The notes beneath the pieces are model-generated. The model was not told the origin of the DNA. It made no database searches and worked only from the letters and a program-made list of their open reading frames with translations. The position numbers were made by a program, and so were the translations under genes. A DNA stretch of 40,027 nucleotides from DAHUYF01 sp035509275. GTDB lineage: Bacteria; Pseudomonadota; Alphaproteobacteria; ATCC43930; CGMCC-115725. This document shows positions 32,201 to 38,833 of this stretch, piece after piece. The DNA is taken from positions 1-40,027 of the forward strand of contig DATJLU010000086.1 of the NCBI GenBank assembly GCA_035509275.1. The letters are read 5' to 3'. The first letter of the stretch is position 1. Each line of letters begins with the position of its first letter.

Positions 32201-35200
32201 GCCTCCAGGCGATATTGCTTCTGCGCCATGGCTTCTTCGTCAATCATTGGCGGCGGCACATCGCCACCAGCCTGCCTTATCTGCACGAGAGTTATGCCGG
32301 CTCGGCGCAGCTGGGCAATTTCCTCTACGCCGGCTATGCGGCGCTGTATTTGTCGGAGATGACCCGCGAGAAGGGAGACCCTCTCGATACGCTTGTGCAA
32401 ACCTGCCGGGGTTTCGCCGATGTCGGCACCCAGAGCCACAATGACGCAATCCGCGACACGTTCCGCGTTCAACTGCAGTTCGCCGCTTGCCTCAAAGGAC
32501 TGACGCGCGCACCGACCAGCTTCGAGGATGGGCAGTTCAGCGAGGCCGACACGCTCGCGGGTTTCGCGGTCTGGCGGTTTCACGTTCTGAAACAAACGGT
32601 GTTATTTCTCTTCGGCGAATACGACGCCGCGCTCGAGTCTGCGACGCGGGCTGCAGAGGCGCTGCGCGGCGCGGTTGCCATGCCGCTCGTAGCGATGTCT
32701 CAATTTTATCGCGCCTTGTCGATGACGGCGCTATACCCGCGCGCCAGCGCCGCCCGGCGGCTCGAGTTCAGGCGGAGTGTTGAAGAGGCGCTGCGCCGGC
32801 ATCGACATTGGGCCGACAATTGCCCGGAGAATTTTGCCAACCGCCACGCCTTGCTCGCTGCCGAAGTCGCCCAGATCGAGGGCCGGGACATGGAGGCAAT
32901 GCGTCTCTACGAGCAGGCCATCCGCTCCGCGCACGCTCATGGCTTCACTCAGAATGAAGCGCTCGCCAACGAACTCGCCGGCCGCTTTTATCTCAGCCGC
33001 GGCCTCGAGACGAACGGCTATGCGCATCTGCGCAACGCCCGCGCCTGCTATGCCCTCTGGGGTGCCGACGGCAAGGTGCGGCAGCTCGAGCGGGTTTATC
33101 CCCCGCTCGCCGACCCCGAAGACCGGCTTCCCACGGCGACACTGAGCGCCCATGTCCCGCAGCTCGATGTGACGAATGTCGTCAAAGCCTCGCAAGCGGT
33201 GTCCGGCGAGATCCTGTTGCCCAAGCTGATCGAGACGCTGATGTCGATCGCGCTGCAAAGCGCCGGCGCCGATCACGGATTGTTGGTTCTCCCGCAGGGG
33301 GACGGGGAAAGCTACGTCATCGAAGCCGAGGCACGGGTCAGCCGCGACACGGTCGAGCTGGTGCCGCGCCAGAGGTCGACGGCCGCCCCCGCTTCTCCGG
33401 AGATGCTTCTGCGTTATGTCATCCGCACGCGAAAAACCTTGATCCTCGATGACGCCTCCAAGCCCAACCTGTTTTCCGAAGACGAGTATGTGCGGCGCCT
33501 GCGGCCGAAATCGGTCCTGTGTTTTCCCCTGGTGCGACAGGGACGGCTGGCCGGTCTGCTCTACCTTGAAAATACCCTCACGTCGCATGCCTTCACCGCG
33601 GATCGGATCGCGCTGCTCGAACTGCTGGCGGCCCAGGCGGCAATCTCGCTGGAGAACACGCGCCTCTACAGCGAAGTCCAGGAGCGCGAGGCGAGAATTC
33701 GAAGGCTCGTCGACGCGAACATTGTCGGCATTTGCGTTTGGGATTTTGCCGGCGGCACCCTCGAGGCGAATGACGCCTTTCTCGCCATGGTCGGATATGA
33801 CCGCGAGGATCTCGCCGCCGGACGCGTGCGGTGGCTGGAGATGACCCCCGCCGAATGGCGCGCGGATACGCTCGAGGCGATGGCTCAGATCAAAGCGACC
33901 GGGAGGTGCAAACCCTATGAAAAGGAGTATTTCCGCAAGGATGGCAGCCGCGTGCCGGTGCTCGTCGGCGGCGCGGCTTTCGCGGGCAACCCCGACCAGG
34001 GCCTCACCTTCGCGCTCGACCTGACCGAGCGCAAGCAGGCGGAAGCGCAACTGCAGCAGGCCGGCAAGATGGAGGCCATCGGCCGGCTCGCGGGCGGGAT
34101 CGCGCACGACTTCAACAACGTTCTCGGGGTGGCGATCAATTTCGCCCGGTTCCTCGAAGAGGACCTCCCGCCGGACTCGCCGCAGCATAATTTCGCGCGC
34201 CGCATCCACAGCGCCTGCGTCAAGGGCAAAGACCTGGTCGCCCAGATTCTGGCGTTCGCGCGGGCGCAGCCGCCGGATCGCCGTTCGCTCGACCTGCGCG
34301 ATGTCTTGCGCGATGCGCGCGAGCTTCTGGCGGGCATGCTGCCGGCGACGACGCGTGTCAGCCTGTCGCTCGCCGAGGAGCCGCTGGTCGTCAGCGGCAA
34401 CGAGTCCCAGCTGATACAGCTCGTTGTCAACCTCTGCGTCAACGCGCAGGATGCTTTGCGCGGGCAGGCGGGCGACATCAGCATCGGCGCCGCCGCGCTC
34501 GCACCCGGCGACGCGGACGGACCGCAGGCGCTGCTGGTCGGGCGCGTGGAGAACGGGCGACGCTATGTCCGGATCGATGTGACGGACACCGGCGAGGGGA
34601 TTCCGGCCGCAGCCCTGCGGCGGATCTTCGAGCCGTTCTTCACCACCAAGGAGCGCGGACGCGGCACCGGGCTCGGGCTCGCCGTGGTCCATGGCATCAT
34701 TGCCGCGCATGACGGCGCTTGCTCGGTCGCGAGCACGTCTGGCCGCGGCACCCGGTTTTCGGTCTATCTGCCGCTCAGCGAAACCGCCGCCCAAGCGAGC
34801 CATCCGGCCACCGCGGCAGGCGGCGCAGGGCGCGGAGGCGGGCGGGTGCTGGTGGTCGATGACGAGGTCAATATCACGGATGCGCTGTCGATCGGTCTCG
34901 AGCGCCTGGGCTACGAGGTGGCGGCGGTGAACGATCCGCGGGAAGCGCTGCAGGCGGTCCGCGACGATCCGGCCGGCTGGAGCGTCGTGGTCACCGACAA
35001 TCTGATGCCGGAGATGGACGGTCTCGCCTTGGCCGAGGCGCTGCGAACGCTGCGGCCGGAGCTACCGGTCATCCTCTACACCGGCGTCGACGATCAGGCC
35101 ATCGAGGCGGCGGTGCAGCGACAGAGCTTTGCGGCCTTCGTGCGCAAGCCGGCGGAAGCGGCGGCGCTGGCGCAGGTCATTCGCGAGGTGTTGCCGGGGT

Positions 35201-35202
35201 GA
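29281..35202 (+). CDS. Giant hybrid sensor: pseudokinase, AAA ATPase, TPR-like region, GAF, PAS, histidine kinase, receiver
   Basis: A 1973-residue signalling protein. Residues about 15-270 resemble a Ser/Thr kinase (YMAPEQTGR, SDLYALGVTLYEML), but the catalytic residues are changed: the expected lysine strand reads AVLAVV, HRD is HKN (133-135) and DFG is GFG (154-156). An ATPase follows (REQEIDGL; Walker A GSSGIGKSS about 337-345), with LFLDDLQWAD later, then a long helical region (about 620-1290), GAF (about 1300-1460) and PAS (about 1475-1590). The histidine kinase has GGIAHDFNN (H1609), N-box NLCVNAQDAL (about 1717-1726) and GRGTGLGLAVVHGI. The receiver at the end has D1860/D1861, phospho-acceptor D1906 and K1956. 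No membrane segment is evident, so it is cytoplasmic. The family is known in rhizobia and cyanobacteria; the ligand and output partner are unknown. Confidence 0.9.
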   Translation: MNQTSSLRGDGEGKLEVLWADGDRVFCRTWRGADEGTRTAVLAVVPASDHPTPSCLAHLAHEFALRNELDSGWAARPLEFVREHGRNMLVLEDSGSEPLIGRLGLPMEVESFLRLAGAIAAAITGLHARGLIHKNIKPANILVSPRSGGVRLTGFGIASRLRRERSAPEPPEIIAGTLAYMAPEQTGRMNRSVDARSDLYALGVTLYEMLIGTLPFTAADPMELVHCHLARRPVPPAERLSGLPAAVSDIVMKLLAKPPEERYQTAIGVATDLRRCLGEWESSGRIARFAPGAHDLPDVLRIPEKLYGREQEIDGLCAAFDRVAGRGTPELVLVSGSSGIGKSSVVNELHKALVPRRGWFASGKFDQYQRDIPYATLAQAFQSLIRQLLVKSEQDLAAWRDAIRAAVGANGRLIVDLVAELELLIGPQPPVAEDLSPREREPRFLGVLDNFLRVFARREHPLVLFLDDLQWADAATLNFLAHAVSSPNAGHLLAVGAYRDAEVEPAHPLTAIVDVLRKDGAAVSHIALGPLSGDDLCRMVAESLGCALPDAAPLAQLIHERTAGNPLFAVQFLSAMGEERLLAFDAARGGWRWNIDEIRGRGLTDNVVDLMLARLKRLPAATREVLEGLACLGNSADIATLVVTQGGTETTVNAAFWDAVCEGVVLRAGDSYRFLHDRVREAAYALIPDDRRAERHLQIGRLLLSHLPPEAVSERVFEIATQLNRGVTLISDAGESEKLRQLNALAGRKARRAVAYAAARRYLAQATALLPSDAWRTQYEDTFSLQLERCECEYLTGHPDIAAELAAVILAEARSAVDRAEVYRLRIRMSDFAGRSDDALTALRDALRLFGIELPESDESIVAAIETEERELANNLRGRGIAELADAPPATDPTVRMIIGLIVEAIAPIYATQRYFPLLAAKGVNLCLRHGNMVEASALYNGYALVLVGRGDFKSAFEFSDMSVRLVATFDNPGLQAILLLRHGFFVNHWRRHIATSLPYLHESYAGSAQLGNFLYAGYAALYLSEMTREKGDPLDTLVQTCRGFADVGTQSHNDAIRDTFRVQLQFAACLKGLTRAPTSFEDGQFSEADTLAGFAVWRFHVLKQTVLFLFGEYDAALESATRAAEALRGAVAMPLVAMSQFYRALSMTALYPRASAARRLEFRRSVEEALRRHRHWADNCPENFANRHALLAAEVAQIEGRDMEAMRLYEQAIRSAHAHGFTQNEALANELAGRFYLSRGLETNGYAHLRNARACYALWGADGKVRQLERVYPPLADPEDRLPTATLSAHVPQLDVTNVVKASQAVSGEILLPKLIETLMSIALQSAGADHGLLVLPQGDGESYVIEAEARVSRDTVELVPRQRSTAAPASPEMLLRYVIRTRKTLILDDASKPNLFSEDEYVRRLRPKSVLCFPLVRQGRLAGLLYLENTLTSHAFTADRIALLELLAAQAAISLENTRLYSEVQEREARIRRLVDANIVGICVWDFAGGTLEANDAFLAMVGYDREDLAAGRVRWLEMTPAEWRADTLEAMAQIKATGRCKPYEKEYFRKDGSRVPVLVGGAAFAGNPDQGLTFALDLTERKQAEAQLQQAGKMEAIGRLAGGIAHDFNNVLGVAINFARFLEEDLPPDSPQHNFARRIHSACVKGKDLVAQILAFARAQPPDRRSLDLRDVLRDARELLAGMLPATTRVSLSLAEEPLVVSGNESQLIQLVVNLCVNAQDALRGQAGDISIGAAALAPGDADGPQALLVGRVENGRRYVRIDVTDTGEGIPAAALRRIFEPFFTTKERGRGTGLGLAVVHGIIAAHDGACSVASTSGRGTRFSVYLPLSETAAQASHPATAAGGAGRGGGRVLVVDDEVNITDALSIGLERLGYEVAAVNDPREALQAVRDDPAGWSVVVTDNLMPEMDGLALAEALRTLRPELPVILYTGVDDQAIEAAVQRQSFAAFVRKPAEAAALAQVIREVLPG

Positions 35203-35263
35203 GCGGAGACGGGAGCGCGGCGCTCTCGTCAAGAGATGCTGGCCGCGCCTTCAGCAGACCTTG

Positions 35264-35293
35264 TTGCGAGCGGGCCAGAATGATAACTATTCT
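35264..35293 (+). promoter_or_regulatory. Predicted promoter of the exported amidohydrolase gene
   Basis: TTGCGA (35264-35269), an 18-base spacer and TATTCT (35288-35293) match sigma-70 hexamers at 4/6 each, in a locally AT-rich stretch. The start would be near 35300. GGGAG at 35322-35326 then serves ATG 35335. Confidence 0.4.
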
Positions 35294-35334
35294 TGCGGCG
35301 TTCTGAAGAGACGCAAGCCGAGGGAGACTTACCG

Positions 35335-36354
35335 ATGAACCGGCGAGATTTCATCGCACTCCTCGGGACGGCCATGCTCGCGCCCTCGCCCGCGCTTCCA
35401 GCCGAAGAAACGACCATGACAGAGCCACACCGCATCGACGTGCATCACCACATCGTGCCGCCAACCTGGCTCGCAGCGATGGACATCATCGGCCGCACCG
35501 ATCCGATGATCGGCGGTTGGTCGGTGCAGAAAAGTCTCGACGACATGGACAAGGGCGGCGTCGCGATCGCGATTGCGTCGCCAACCACCCCGCAGGTGAC
35601 GCCGCTTGGCAAACAAGCCGCCGTGCGGGTCGCGCGCGAATCGAATGAATTCGCCAAGAAACTCATGACCGATCATCCCGGACGTTTCGGCGCGTTTGCC
35701 ATGCTCCCGCTTCCTCACATCGATGAGAGCCTCGCAGAGGCCGCCTATGCGCTCGACGTGCTCAAGCTCGATGGCATCGGCGTGATGACGAACTACGGCG
35801 ACAAATGGCTCGGCTATTCGTACTTCGCGCCGATCTGGGAGGAGCTCAACCGCCGCAAAGCGACGGTGTACACCCATCCAACCGACGCCAATTGTTGCGT
35901 CAATCTGGTGCAGGGCCTTCACTCGTCGATCGTCGAGTGGGGCGCAGACACGACGCGGACGATTTGCGATCTCATCTTCAGCGGCACCTCGCGGAAATAT
36001 TCCGACATCAACTGGATATTCTCGCATGGGGGCGGCGTGCTCGTGGCGATCGCCGAGCGCATCCTTGTGCAGGCGGTCAGCCGGCCGCCCTACCAGGGCA
36101 AATTCACGCGCGATATCGTTCAAGCAGAGCTCGATCGCTTCTACTATGACACGGCCCAGGTCGCTTTGGCCGGGACGCTCGCCGCGCTGGCCAAGCTCGT
36201 TCCCACGACCCAGATCGTTTACGGCACCGATTTTCCCTATCGGACCGCGGCTGAGCATACCAAGGGCGTTACCGCCCTCTTCAGCGGAGCGGACCTCAGG
36301 AACATCGATCACGCCAATGCTTTGCGCATTCTGCCGCGGCTAACGAGCACGTGA
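35335..36354 (+). CDS. Exported amidohydrolase-superfamily protein (ACMSD-like decarboxylase/hydrolase)
   Basis: A 339-residue metal-dependent TIM-barrel protein. MNRRDFIALLGTAMLAPSPA is a Tat signal (NRRDFI), so the enzyme is exported folded. Mature sequence starts near RIDVHHHIVPPTWLAAM, the HxH metal site. Further ligands are likely in TVYTHPTDAN, WIFSHGGG and the aspartate of VYGTDFPYRT, the order found in the ACMSD-like (Amidohydrolase_2) branch. That branch includes 2-amino-3-carboxymuconate-semialdehyde decarboxylase, gamma-resorcylate decarboxylase and lactone hydrolases; the substrate here is unknown. The open frame begins at 35293, but ATG 35335 has GGGAG and starts the signal peptide. 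It stands alone between the sensor gene and a convergent hydratase gene. Confidence 0.87.
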   Translation: MNRRDFIALLGTAMLAPSPALPAEETTMTEPHRIDVHHHIVPPTWLAAMDIIGRTDPMIGGWSVQKSLDDMDKGGVAIAIASPTTPQVTPLGKQAAVRVARESNEFAKKLMTDHPGRFGAFAMLPLPHIDESLAEAAYALDVLKLDGIGVMTNYGDKWLGYSYFAPIWEELNRRKATVYTHPTDANCCVNLVQGLHSSIVEWGADTTRTICDLIFSGTSRKYSDINWIFSHGGGVLVAIAERILVQAVSRPPYQGKFTRDIVQAELDRFYYDTAQVALAGTLAALAKLVPTTQIVYGTDFPYRTAAEHTKGVTALFSGADLRNIDHANALRILPRLTST

Positions 36355-36429
36355 TCAACGTTCCATGCCTACGATGAAATCGCATCGACGCGGCGCATGT
36401 CGGTTTCTGTTGCCGAGCTGCCGAAGATT

Positions 36430-36479
36430 AGCAGTGCCTTAAGGGTCTGCTACGGTGCGCTAAGCCGACACACCGTGTG
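36430..36479. repeat. Two palindromes in the gap between convergent genes
   Basis: In the 206 bases between the amidohydrolase and hydratase stops I see no gene. There are a 22-base imperfect palindrome centred on CCTTAAGG (36430-36451, AGCAG/CTGCT arms, 9 of 11 pairs) and CACACCGTGTG (36469-36479). These could help end the converging transcripts; there is no T-run. Confidence 0.3.
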
Positions 36480-36560
36480 AACCATCGCCGCAGCCGTCAT
36501 GGACATGCTCAAAGCTCGGCTTGATTGCGCGCAGTGGGTCACTGGGTGGATCGCCGCCGC

Positions 36561-37352
36561 TCAGCTCCCGGCAAAATGCGGCCGTCGCTTCTCGATGAAG
36601 GCGCGCACGCCCTCGCGCGCATCGGCCGTGGCGCCCATGCCGACGATCATCCGCGTCTCGCGCTCCATCTGCGATTCGAGCGTGTCGTTCATGCCCATCT
36701 GGACGAGCTTTTTCGCTCCGCCATAGGCGCGGGTCGGGCCCGCGGCCAGCTGGCGCGCGAGCTTTGTTACCGCGTCGTGAAACTCGGCGGCGGCGACGAC
36801 GCGGTTGACGAGGCCCCACTCGAGCGCCTCGCGCGCGGTGAGCGTCCGGTTCGTCAGATAGAACTCGAGCGCACGCCGCGGCCCGAGGATGCGCGAGAGG
36901 AAATAGGACGAGCTGCCGTCGGGCGTGAGCCCGATCTGGGTATAGGCGCTTGTGAACTTCGCGCCCTCGACGGCGATGACAAGATCCGCCGCGGCGACGA
37001 GGCTGACGCCGGCGCCGGCGGCGACGCCGTTGACGGCGGCGATGAGCGGCGCCCGCATCCAGGAAAAGCGCGAGATCGCGAGGTGGAAGCTCGCAGTCAT
37101 CTCGGTCAGCAACGGCGGCAGCGCGTCGGCGTTCTCGGCGAACGCGCCGACATCGCCGCCGGCACAGAACGCCTTGTCGCCGGCGCCGGTCAGCACGACG
37201 GCGCGCACCCCATCGTCGGTGCTGCAGCGCGCGGCGACCGCCTGTAGCTCGCGCATCGCCGCAAGCGTGAGGGCGTTGAATTGCGCCGGCCGGTCGATCG
37301 TGATCCAGGCGACGCCGTCACGGAGCGCGAAGTTCAGAGTCTCGTAAGTCAT
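36561..37352 (-). CDS. Enoyl-CoA hydratase/isomerase family protein
   Basis: A 263-residue crotonase-fold enzyme acting on acyl-CoA thioesters. VAWITIDRPAQFNALTLAAM (about residues 14-33) is the N-terminal family block. KAFCAGGDVGAFAE (about 60-73) forms the first oxyanion-hole segment. AAVNGVAAGAGVSLVAAADL (about 104-123) forms the second, and YTQIGLTPDGSSSYFLSRIL (about 136-155) holds the usual catalytic-site region. The position of the second glutamate (often E in GL-PE/D-G) is occupied by T-P-D-G, as in PaaG-like isomerases. That fits an isomerase or hydratase of fatty or aromatic acid breakdown, but the exact reaction is open. It is translated with the thioesterase gene (four-base overlap) and GGGAG precedes its ATG. 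Confidence 0.9.
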   Translation of the reverse strand: MTYETLNFALRDGVAWITIDRPAQFNALTLAAMRELQAVAARCSTDDGVRAVVLTGAGDKAFCAGGDVGAFAENADALPPLLTEMTASFHLAISRFSWMRAPLIAAVNGVAAGAGVSLVAAADLVIAVEGAKFTSAYTQIGLTPDGSSSYFLSRILGPRRALEFYLTNRTLTAREALEWGLVNRVVAAAEFHDAVTKLARQLAAGPTRAYGGAKKLVQMGMNDTLESQMERETRMIVGMGATADAREGVRAFIEKRRPHFAGS

Positions 37353-37837
37353 CCGTTGCTCCCGTCATGGGGTAGACCGCTTGACCGCCTGCCGCTGGCG
37401 GCGAGGCCGAGGCGAATGAGCGTCTGCTGACCCGCGGCGCACAATGTCCGGCCGCCGCCCGCGACGGCGTAGACCTTGAGATCGCAGACGGTGAGCGTGC
37501 GGCCTGATCTGAGGACCGTGCCGACCGCCACGAGCTTCTCGCCCGCGGCGGGTGCCAGCAGGTTCACCTTGAATTCGACGGTCAAGATCTCGCTGCGCGG
37601 CGGGAACAGCGTATAGGCAGCGCAGCCGCCGGCATTGTCCGCGATCGCGCTGGTGACGCCGCCATGGAAGTAGCCGTGCTGCTGGGTAAGGTCGGGCCGA
37701 TGCGGCAGCTCGATCACGGCCGAGCCCCGCGCGAGCTCGACGATGCCGGCGCCAATCGACTGCATGAAGGGCTGCGCCGCGAACATCGCGCGGATTCGCT
37801 CGGCGTAGTCGGCGAGGGGCGCGGCGGAGCCCGGCAT
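37349..37837 (-). CDS. PaaI-family hotdog-fold thioesterase
   Basis: A 162-residue acyl-CoA thioesterase of the PaaI/YigI type. The central block LTQQHGYFHGGVTSAIADNA (about residues 49-68) contains the conserved HGG loop and the catalytic aspartate that follows in the helix. EFKVNLLAPA and VCDLKVYAV are the later strands of the hotdog fold. Such enzymes free CoA from stalled or toxic intermediates, which suits the coupled enoyl-CoA hydratase gene. ATG 37837 has an ideal GGAGGA six bases upstream (37844-37849). That site overlaps the edge of one of the two operator palindromes, so repressor binding could also affect this leader. Confidence 0.88.
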   Translation of the reverse strand: MPGSAAPLADYAERIRAMFAAQPFMQSIGAGIVELARGSAVIELPHRPDLTQQHGYFHGGVTSAIADNAGGCAAYTLFPPRSEILTVEFKVNLLAPAAGEKLVAVGTVLRSGRTLTVCDLKVYAVAGGGRTLCAAGQQTLIRLGLAASGRRSSGLPHDGSNG

Positions 37838-37847
37838 CGGTCATCCT

Positions 37848-37901
37848 CCATACGTTGACGTATGGAAGACCATACGGTAGCGTATGGGGTGGTGAAGTCA
37901 A
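37848..37901. promoter_or_regulatory. Tandem palindromic operator with overlapping divergent promoters (tetR / acyl-CoA operon)
   Basis: Two 18-base palindromes with identical arms CCATACG-N4-CGTATGG occupy 37848-37865 (centre TTGA) and 37870-37887 (centre GTAG), centres 22 bases apart. Rightward promoter: TTGACG 37855-37860, spacer 17, TAGCGT 37878-37883. Leftward: TTGACT (37901 to 37896), spacer 16, TACCGT (37879 to 37874). The two -10 boxes overlap, and the palindromes cover the rightward -35, both -10 boxes and the leftward start. This fits autoregulation by the adjacent TetR protein plus control of the thioesterase-hydratase operon. Confidence 0.8.
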
Positions 37902-38488
37902 GCACGAAACGCGGGACGCCCACCGCGCCGGAGAAACCGCTCGATCGCGCGCGCTGGCTCGAGGCGGCGCTCGACGCGCTCGCCGAGGGTGGGGTCGGGC
38001 TCGTGCGCGTCGAGGTGCTGGCGCGGACCCTCGGCATCACTAAGGGCAGCTTCTACTGGCACTTCAAGGATCGCGGCGCGCTCCTCGCGGCGCTCCTCGC
38101 GCAATGGCGGGACGGCCGGGTCGCTTCAATCGCCGCGCAGGCTGGGGCTTCGCGCGGTGCGGATGCTGCACCGGCCGTGCGCTTGCGCCGTCTGCTCGAT
38201 CTCTATCTCGATCACGCCAATCCCCGCGGCATGGCGATCGAGCTCGCCATGCGCGACTGGGCGCGGCGTGAGGCCGCGGCCGCCGCGGCCGTTGCATCGG
38301 TCGACGCGGCGCGGCTCGCGACCCTCGTGCCGCTTTACCGTGCCCTTGGTCATGCACGGCAAGAGGCGCAGGCACGCGCGCTCGCGCTCTACGCCTTCAT
38401 CTTCGGGCAGAGCCTCATCGTCGAGGGCGTCGCGACAGCGGAAGCGCGCGATCTCAGGGAGCGCTGTGCCCGGCTGCTGATCGGCTGA
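37889..38488 (+). CDS. TetR-family transcriptional regulator
   Basis: A repressor of about 199 residues. The N-terminal helix-turn-helix is clear: WLEAALDALAEGGVGLVRVE, then VLARTLGITKGSFYWHFKDR. The C-terminal domain is helical and ligand-binding (LDLYLDHANPRGMAIELAMR). The open frame begins at ATG 37862, but that codon lies inside an operator palindrome, lacks a ribosome site and is upstream of the predicted transcription start (about 37890). I therefore prefer GTG 37889 or 37892, which would make the mRNA leaderless. It is divergent from the thioesterase/enoyl-CoA hydratase operon, and the palindromes between them suggest it represses both. The inducer is probably an acyl-CoA or related acid, by analogy with other TetR proteins of fatty-acid breakdown; this is inference. 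Confidence 0.85.
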   Translation: MVKSSTKRGTPTAPEKPLDRARWLEAALDALAEGGVGLVRVEVLARTLGITKGSFYWHFKDRGALLAALLAQWRDGRVASIAAQAGASRGADAAPAVRLRRLLDLYLDHANPRGMAIELAMRDWARREAAAAAAVASVDAARLATLVPLYRALGHARQEAQARALALYAFIFGQSLIVEGVATAEARDLRERCARLLIG

Positions 38489-38544
38489 GAGTCGCCGTCC
38501 GTCCCGCTCAGGGGGCGGCATATCGCCACGGCGTTGCCGGGTGT

Positions 38545-38634
38545 GCGGCCTTTGAGCGCGCGCAGCGTGCCGACCTCGTTCGCGCCCATGAGCCGGCTCT
38601 AGCCGGCCACGTCGGCGGCGCGGACGGCGAGCAT
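38545..38634 (-). pseudogene. Decayed fragment of a class III adenylate/guanylate cyclase gene
   Basis: Reading leftward from ATG 38634 gives MLAVRAADVAG, a TAG stop (38601-38599), then SRLMGANEVGTLRALKGR. Intact class III cyclases of alphaproteobacteria commonly begin LAAILAADVAGYSRLMG, then ADEEGTLARLKALR; the match runs straight through the stop, which sits where tyrosine is expected (TAC or TAT to TAG). The metal-binding aspartate of AADVAG is kept. After this the similarity ends, so what remains is only the first 30 codons of the domain. It is probably the relic of a deleted gene. No mobile-element ends were seen beside it. Confidence 0.6.
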
Positions 38635-38738
38635 GTGACGCGCTTAGTGCGCGGTGCCGTCAATCGCCGCGGTTCCCAATTTACCTAGCTGGCCGGATGG
38701 CCGTTGACGGCGCTAGAGGACCGTAGGACGATCACTCC

Positions 38739-38817
38739 TGTCGGTAGCAGACGTGCAAGCTTATAACCGGGCGTGCCTCACTTCGGGACGCTAAACGGGC
38801 TCTTAGTGCTACCGACA
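38739..38817 (+). promoter_or_regulatory. Long-range inverted repeat upstream of the binding-protein gene
   Basis: TGTCGGTAGCA (38739-38749) and TGCTACCGACA (38807-38817) are perfect 11-base inverted copies. Between them lie TATAAC (38762-38767), a possible -10, and GCGTGCC/GGGACGC, which can pair with one mismatch. If TATAAC is the promoter, the left arm is upstream of the transcript and the copies are more likely protein sites for a DNA loop. If transcription starts further upstream they could form an RNA stem. The right arm ends 5 bases before GGGAGG of the gene. Confidence 0.4.
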
Positions 38818-38833
38818 AGACAGGGAGGACATC

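Larger units (their letters stand above)
38489..38833. other. 345-base region between tetR and the binding-protein gene
   Basis: No intact gene. It holds a cyclase-like gene fragment on the minus strand (38545-38634), an AT-richer stretch with TATAAC (38762-38767) that may be a -10 box, and a long-range 11-base inverted repeat (38739-38749 and 38807-38817) just upstream of the ribosome site of the next gene. Confidence 0.5.

Noticed and set aside
32731..34803. 690-codon minus-strand frame opposite the giant sensor
   Set aside because: Antisense shadow; the plus frame has GAF, PAS and histidine kinase motifs throughout.
36460..36819. Minus-strand frame running from the hydratase gene into the gap
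   Set aside because: Out-of-frame shadow of the enoyl-CoA hydratase; the part in the gap has no start signal of its own.
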